From: Rickettsiales bacterium
Lineage (GTDB): Bacteria; Pseudomonadota; Alphaproteobacteria; Rickettsiales; UBA6187
Assembly (NCBI GenBank): GCA_028223895.1
Contig: JAOIVE010000007.1
Coordinates: 1 to 50,893 of the forward strand
Direction: 5' to 3'
Length of the DNA: 50,893 nucleotides
The number at the start of each line of letters is the position of its first letter. Position 1 is the stretch's first letter. The notes beneath the pieces are model-generated. The model was not told the origin of the DNA and did no database searches. It saw only the letters and a list, made by a program, of their open reading frames with translations. The translations under genes and the position numbers were made by a program. Below are positions 46,282 through 50,893 of the stretch, piece after piece.

Positions 46282-46794
46282 ATGAGTTTGGAATCAGTAG
46301 CTGCAAAAATTGATTGTTTAAACAATAATATTGGTCGTTATATGTCCTGGCTGGCGCTGCTAATGGTTATAGTTATGTGCTTTAACGTTATTAGCAGATA
46401 TGTTTTAAACACCACGCTTGTTTGGCAGCAGGAGCTGGTAGGTTATATGCATGCTATATTATTTTTAAGTACGGCAGGATATACATTGCTTGGTGATGGG
46501 CATGTAAGAGTTGATGTATTTTATCAAAATTTTTCAGAAAAAAGAAAAGCTTTGGTTAATCTTTTAGGTACATTATTTTTCCTTATTCCTGTTTGTTTGT
46601 GCATAGCAATATATTCTGGCGATTTTATATTAAACTCCTGGGACATATTGGAAGGTTCTTCTGAATATGATGGTTTGCCGGGACTTTTTATTCTTAAAAG
46701 TTTTATATGGTTTTTTTGTGCATCTATGGTTTTACAAGGGGTTTCAGTTATTTGCCGTTCTTTTGATATTTTAAATAAATCAGGGCGAGTTTAA
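46282..46794 (+). CDS. TRAP transporter small permease (DctQ family)
   Basis: A 170-residue inner-membrane protein with four transmembrane helices (about 19-40, 53-70, 92-115, 132-155) and the family landmark LNTTLVWQQELVGYMHAILFLSTAGYTL. It is the small subunit of a sodium-driven TRAP transporter. Its stop overlaps the large-permease start (TAATG). The periplasmic solute-binding protein gene (dctP) is not next to it, so the substrate, often a mono- or dicarboxylate, is unknown. Confidence 0.92.
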   Translation: MSLESVAAKIDCLNNNIGRYMSWLALLMVIVMCFNVISRYVLNTTLVWQQELVGYMHAILFLSTAGYTLLGDGHVRVDVFYQNFSEKRKALVNLLGTLFFLIPVCLCIAIYSGDFILNSWDILEGSSEYDGLPGLFILKSFIWFFCASMVLQGVSVICRSFDILNKSGRV

Positions 46795-48218
46795 TGGGCG
46801 AGATATTATTGTCATTAATGATTATCAGCCTGTTATTTGGGCTTTTATCGGGTTTCCCTGTTGCTTTTGTGTTGTCGGGTATATCTCTTATTTTTGCAGC
46901 TATCGGGTCGTTTCTTGGTGTTTTTGATTTAAGCTATGTTTCGGCATTGCCAAATAGAATTTTTGGAATAATGAGTAATGATTTGCTTGTAGCTGTGCCT
47001 TTATTTGTATTTATGGGAGTTATGCTAGAAAGAGCAAAGATCGCCGAAGAATTGCTAGAGGCGATGGCTATATCTTTGGGAAAAATGCGGTCAGGGCTTG
47101 GCGTATCTGTTATGATTGTTGGTGCAATATTGGCCGCATCAACTGGTATTGTTGGTGCAACGGTTGTGACGATGGGTTTAATATCTCTGCCAACCATGTT
47201 AAAGGCAGGATATAGCCCAAGAATTGCAACTGGCTCGATATGTGCTGCCGGAACTTTAGGGCAAATAATACCGCCCTCAATTGTACTTATTTTGCTGGGT
47301 GATCAGATTTCCAATGCATATCAAAAAGCACAAATGGAAATGGGAAATTTATCGCCAAATCCTGTATCTATAGCTGATTTGTTTGTTGGGGCAATTATAC
47401 CGGGAATTTGTCTGGTTTTGATGTATATATTATGGCTATTTATTTATAGCAAAATCTGTCCTGAAGGTGTGCCGCCTGCTAAAGGGCGTAAAGAGATGTC
47501 TTTTGTCCAGCTTTTAAAGCGTCTTTTGCCGCCATTAACATTAATAGTTGTGGTTTTGGGGTCGATTTTAGGAGGCTTTGCAACGGCTACTGAGTCAGCA
47601 TCAGTTGGGGCGGTTGGAGCAATGATTCTGGCATTTACTCATAAGCAATTAAACCGTGAAAATATAACTTATGTAGTTCGTGAAACTGCAAAAATGTCAT
47701 CAATGGTTTTTACTATACTGATCGGCGCAACTATTTTTACATTGGTATTTAGGGGATATAGCGGTGACGATATCATTCATGAATTTCTAACTAATATTCC
47801 CGGTGGTTTTATAACTGTTATGATAATAACTATGGCAGTTATGTTCTTCTTAGGATTTTTTCTTGATTTTATAGAGATAATATTTGTTGTAGTTCCTATA
47901 GTTGCGCCTATTTTATTAAAAATGGGAGCCGATCCTATCTGGCTTGCAGTGATGATAGCGATTAATTTGCAGACATCTTTCTTAACGCCTCCATTTGGTT
48001 TTGCTCTGTTTTATTTAAGAGGAGTTGCACCCAAATCAGTTCTAAGTTCAGACATATATAAAGGAGTCATACCGTTTGTGGCAATTCAGATAATTATGCT
48101 AATAATGCTGGCATTATTGCCATCACTTGCAACAAAACTTCCTTCTATAGTTTATGATAAGAAGGAAGTTGTGCATATAGTAGAGCCTGATGATGATTTT
48201 GGCGATGTAGATTTTTAA
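46794..48218 (+). CDS. TRAP transporter large permease (DctM family)
   Basis: A 474-residue membrane protein with about twelve helices. Typical segments: LLSGFPVAFVLSGISLIFA, LVAVPLFVFMGVMLERAKIAEELLEAM, GAILAASTGIVGATVVTMGLISLPTML, GTLGQIIPPSIVLILLGDQ and MAINLQTSFLTPPFGFALFYL. A loop between helices carries a QKAQMEMGNLSPNP insertion. The C-terminus ends in acidic residues EPDDDFGDVDF. With DctQ it would form the Na+-coupled import channel. It ends 16 bp from convergent alaS with no evident terminator hairpin. Confidence 0.95.
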   Translation: MGEILLSLMIISLLFGLLSGFPVAFVLSGISLIFAAIGSFLGVFDLSYVSALPNRIFGIMSNDLLVAVPLFVFMGVMLERAKIAEELLEAMAISLGKMRSGLGVSVMIVGAILAASTGIVGATVVTMGLISLPTMLKAGYSPRIATGSICAAGTLGQIIPPSIVLILLGDQISNAYQKAQMEMGNLSPNPVSIADLFVGAIIPGICLVLMYILWLFIYSKICPEGVPPAKGRKEMSFVQLLKRLLPPLTLIVVVLGSILGGFATATESASVGAVGAMILAFTHKQLNRENITYVVRETAKMSSMVFTILIGATIFTLVFRGYSGDDIIHEFLTNIPGGFITVMIITMAVMFFLGFFLDFIEIIFVVVPIVAPILLKMGADPIWLAVMIAINLQTSFLTPPFGFALFYLRGVAPKSVLSSDIYKGVIPFVAIQIIMLIMLALLPSLATKLPSIVYDKKEVVHIVEPDDDFGDVDF

Positions 48219-48234
48219 AAATCTTGTAAATAAA

Positions 48235-50868
48235 TTAAGCTGCCAGCTCTTCTTTTATCACGCTGATTGCTTTTGCTGTTCCTTCTATATTATCACCGCC
48301 TGTCTGAGCATAATTTGGCTTTCCGCCTCCACCTTTTGCACCAAGATGAGTTGCAGCTTTACGTATCAAATCAACTGCGTTAATTTTTGCGGTAACATCA
48401 TCTGTTACAGCGATAATTAAAGATGCCTTACCTTCAAATGATGAAGTAAGTGCTATTACGCCTGATCCAAGTTGGTTTTTCATATCGCCAACAAGATTAC
48501 GTAAGTCTTTTGGTGGCATATCATCAAAATGCTGGCCAATGAAACCAATGCCATTAATTTCTTCTTTAGAAAATGAATTACTTCCACCCATAGCTGCTGC
48601 TTTTTTAGCTTCTGCTAATTCTTTTTCCAGATTTTTGCGTTCTTGCAAAAGCAGGTTAATGCGCTCAACAACTTCATCTTTTGAGGTTTTTAGTAATAAA
48701 GCTGCCTCTTTTAACCCGGCTTCCTGATTTTGTGCATATTTTATTGCCGCTTCCCCTGTTAATGCCTCAATGCGCCTTATTCCAGAGGCAAGTGCTTCTT
48801 CTAAAATAATTTTAAAAGCTCCAATATCGCCTGTGCGTTTAACATGCGTTCCGCCGCATAACTCCACTGAAAAATCATGTCCGTTTTCATCAAATCCCAT
48901 ATTTAATACGCGAACTTCATCTCCATATTTTTCACCAAATAGTGCCATAGCGCCGGCTGCTGTTGCGTCTTCAGGCTTCATAAGGCGAGTGCCAACGGGG
49001 CTATTTTGACGTATCAGGTCATTAACCATATCCTCTACCTGAATAATTTCCTCGGTAGTTAAAGCCTTTGGATGGCTTATATCAAAACGAAATCTGTCTT
49101 CTGCAACTAATGAGCCTTTCTGGGTTATGTGATCGCCGATAGATTTACGTAAAACTGCATGCAATAAGTGAGTTGCTGAGTGATTGGCACGAATTTTATT
49201 GCGGCGCACAATGTCTATGGATGCTGAAACAACATCGCCTGTTTTTATAGTTCCTAATTTTACTTTACCTGTATGTATATGCAAGTCGCCAAGGACTTTT
49301 CCGGTTGAGCTTATATCTATATGAGCATGGTCGTTATATATGCTTCCACTATCGCCTTCCTGCCCTCCGGATTCTCCATAAAAAGGAGTTTGGTTTAAGA
49401 TAATATTAACCTCATCGCCTTCTTTAGCATCAGAAATAATATTTCCATCTTTAACAATAGCAATAATTTTAGCTTGCGCATTATCTGCGTCATATCCTAA
49501 AAATTCTGTTGCTCCATGATCCTGCTTTATCTCGAACCATATTTCATCAGTTGCCTTTGCGCCCGATCCTTTCCAGGCTGCGCGGGCTCGTTCTTTTTGT
49601 TCTTGCATGGATTTATTGAAAGCTTCTTCATCAACAGAAATATCTTTGTTGCGTAATATATCTATTGTTAAATCCAGTGGAAATCCATAAGTATCATAAA
49701 GTTTAAACGCAGTTTCACCTGAAAGTTTATCACCAGATTTTAATTTTGATGATTCCTCCTCAAGCAACTTAAGACCGCGATCTAATGTTTCGCCAAAACG
49801 TTCTTCTTCTAATTTTATTATTTCTGTTATAAGGCCTTGTGCGCGGATAAGCTCAGGATAGGCGTTGCCCATCTCCTTTATTAGCGTAGGCACAAGCTGA
49901 TAAATTACTGGTTTTTTGCATCCAAGCTGACGAGCATGGCGCATCGCTCTTCTCATGATGCGGCGCAGCACATATCCCCTGCCTTCATTGGAAGGCATGA
50001 CTCCATCTGCTAATAAAAACGCCATTGAGCGTAAATGGTCAGCAATTACGCGGTGTGAAACTATATGAGAATCATCACTATTTTTTGTAATTTCTTTAGA
50101 TGCAGCAATTATATTTTCAAATAAATCAATATTATAGTTATTATGTACATTTTGTAAAATAGCAGCAATTCTTTCCAGACCCATTCCGGTATCTATTGAT
50201 GGCGCAGGCAGGTCAATTTGCTCGCCAGACTCAAGAGTTTCATATTGCATGAACACCAAATTCCAGATTTCAATAAAGCGGTCGCCATCTTCATCAGGTG
50301 ACCCTGGAGGCCCTCCTGCAACTTCAGGGCCGTGATCGTAGAATATTTCAGAGCATGGTCCGCAAGGGCCGGTATTGCCCATAGACCAGAAATTATCATT
50401 GGTGGAAATGCGTATTATTTTATTATCGGGAAGATTAGAAACATCTTTCCATATTTGATATGCCTCATCATCAGTATGATATATTGTAACCAATAGGCGA
50501 TCGGCAGGCAAATTAACCACTTCGGTTAAAAATTCCCATGCATATTTTATTGCATTTTCTTTAAAATAATCACCAAATGAGAAATTCCCCAACATCTCAA
50601 AGAATGTATGGTGACGTGCGGTATAGCCTACATTATCAAGATCATTATGCTTGCCGCCTGCTCTTACGCATTTTTGCGAGCTGGTGGCAGTTTTATATGG
50701 ACGAGTTTCATTCTGCGTAAAAACATCTTTAAACGGAACCATGCCAGCGTTAGTAAACATTAATGTTGGATCGTTGTGAGGAACTAAAGGCGATGATTGT
50801 ACAACTTCATGCCCTTTGCTCTTAAAGAATTCTAAAAATTTACTTCTAATCTCGTTTACTGTTTGCAT
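48235..50868 (-). CDS. alaS: alanyl-tRNA synthetase
   Basis: Charges tRNA-Ala and edits mischarged Ser/Gly. 877 residues (E. coli 875): catalytic domain opening [36 protein letters not shown], class II motifs with [19 protein letters not shown] and [12 protein letters not shown]; a tRNA-recognition domain ([17 protein letters not shown]); an editing domain with zinc ligands in [13 protein letters not shown] and [14 protein letters not shown]; and a C-terminal domain with [16 protein letters not shown]. All expected motifs are present. Start ATG at 50868; upstream only 25 bases remain in the window. Confidence 0.97.
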   Translation of the reverse strand: MQTVNEIRSKFLEFFKSKGHEVVQSSPLVPHNDPTLMFTNAGMVPFKDVFTQNETRPYKTATSSQKCVRAGGKHNDLDNVGYTARHHTFFEMLGNFSFGDYFKENAIKYAWEFLTEVVNLPADRLLVTIYHTDDEAYQIWKDVSNLPDNKIIRISTNDNFWSMGNTGPCGPCSEIFYDHGPEVAGGPPGSPDEDGDRFIEIWNLVFMQYETLESGEQIDLPAPSIDTGMGLERIAAILQNVHNNYNIDLFENIIAASKEITKNSDDSHIVSHRVIADHLRSMAFLLADGVMPSNEGRGYVLRRIMRRAMRHARQLGCKKPVIYQLVPTLIKEMGNAYPELIRAQGLITEIIKLEEERFGETLDRGLKLLEEESSKLKSGDKLSGETAFKLYDTYGFPLDLTIDILRNKDISVDEEAFNKSMQEQKERARAAWKGSGAKATDEIWFEIKQDHGATEFLGYDADNAQAKIIAIVKDGNIISDAKEGDEVNIILNQTPFYGESGGQEGDSGSIYNDHAHIDISSTGKVLGDLHIHTGKVKLGTIKTGDVVSASIDIVRRNKIRANHSATHLLHAVLRKSIGDHITQKGSLVAEDRFRFDISHPKALTTEEIIQVEDMVNDLIRQNSPVGTRLMKPEDATAAGAMALFGEKYGDEVRVLNMGFDENGHDFSVELCGGTHVKRTGDIGAFKIILEEALASGIRRIEALTGEAAIKYAQNQEAGLKEAALLLKTSKDEVVERINLLLQERKNLEKELAEAKKAAAMGGSNSFSKEEINGIGFIGQHFDDMPPKDLRNLVGDMKNQLGSGVIALTSSFEGKASLIIAVTDDVTAKINAVDLIRKAATHLGAKGGGGKPNYAQTGGDNIEGTAKAISVIKEELAA

Positions 50869-50893
50869 CTGGTATGACCCATTAGTAATTATA

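Overview
This window is a gene-dense stretch of a low-GC (by eye about 35-38% G+C) alphaproteobacterial chromosome. The assignment rests on family content and gene order: an NDUFA12-type complex I accessory subunit next to mlaD and a DUF2155 gene, the pair TIGR02186 + TauE/SafE-like (TSUP) permease, the chain purN-purM / DUF2066-AI-2E permease-hda, recO-parC, an alphaproteobacterial-type SerC, a Rickettsia-like long isocitrate dehydrogenase and a HisZ-like protein. The order or family within Alphaproteobacteria cannot be fixed from the sequence alone. No phage, insertion sequence, CRISPR array or plasmid gene was seen.

Layout. 1-38: 5' half of a tRNA-Arg(ACG) on the minus strand. 115-7648 (minus): Nfu iron-sulfur carrier, universal stress protein, TIGR02186 protein and TSUP permease, infC (apparently starting at an AUA codon) and thrS, then two glycosyltransferases. 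7697-12931 (plus): an ABHD10-like hydrolase, a structured 140-bp palindromic repeat, serC-serA, NDUFA12-like protein, mlaD and a DUF2155 protein. 12970-22046 (minus): a ten-gene chemotaxis operon in the order STAS, cheY, cheA, cheW, cheR, cheD, cheB, soluble MCP, STAS, response regulator-PP2C phosphatase. 22250-24259: parE (minus). 24378-24897 (plus): two small unknown genes with a promoter and terminator of their own. 24911-28991 (minus): trxB, peroxiredoxin, a tandem array of palindromic repeats, a GNAT/autoinducer-synthase-like protein and hisZ-like gene. 29139-33612 (plus): RND efflux adaptor and pump and a SemiSWEET. 33671-35176 (minus): psd-pssA. 35325-37363 (plus): LOG-family protein and isocitrate dehydrogenase. 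37376-39008 (minus): purM-purN. 39098-42479 (plus): DUF2066, AI-2E permease, Hda, and an orphan FlgC-like protein. 42480-43253 (minus): cysQ. 43322-48218 (plus): recO-parC and TRAP permease subunits DctQ/DctM. 48235-50868 (minus): alaS.

How the genes work together. Most are housekeeping: translation (infC, thrS, alaS), topology and repair (parC, parE, recO, hda), serine, purine and phospholipid synthesis, redox defence (trxB, peroxiredoxin) and envelope upkeep (mlaD, glycosyltransferases, RND pump). The distinctive region is the chemotaxis operon. It joins a complete adaptation set (CheR, CheB, CheD) to a cytoplasmic receptor with a long acidic N-terminal segment and to a partner-switching branch (two STAS proteins and a receiver-SpoIIE phosphatase). 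The receptor and CheD end in a shared -ELF C-terminus, which could be a docking tag.

The most unusual non-coding features are the tandem 104-105 bp palindromic units at 26686-26963 with a diverged relative in the thrS leader, the multi-hairpin element at 8500-8639, and the AUA start of infC. None of these, nor the operon, is claimed as a proven new system.
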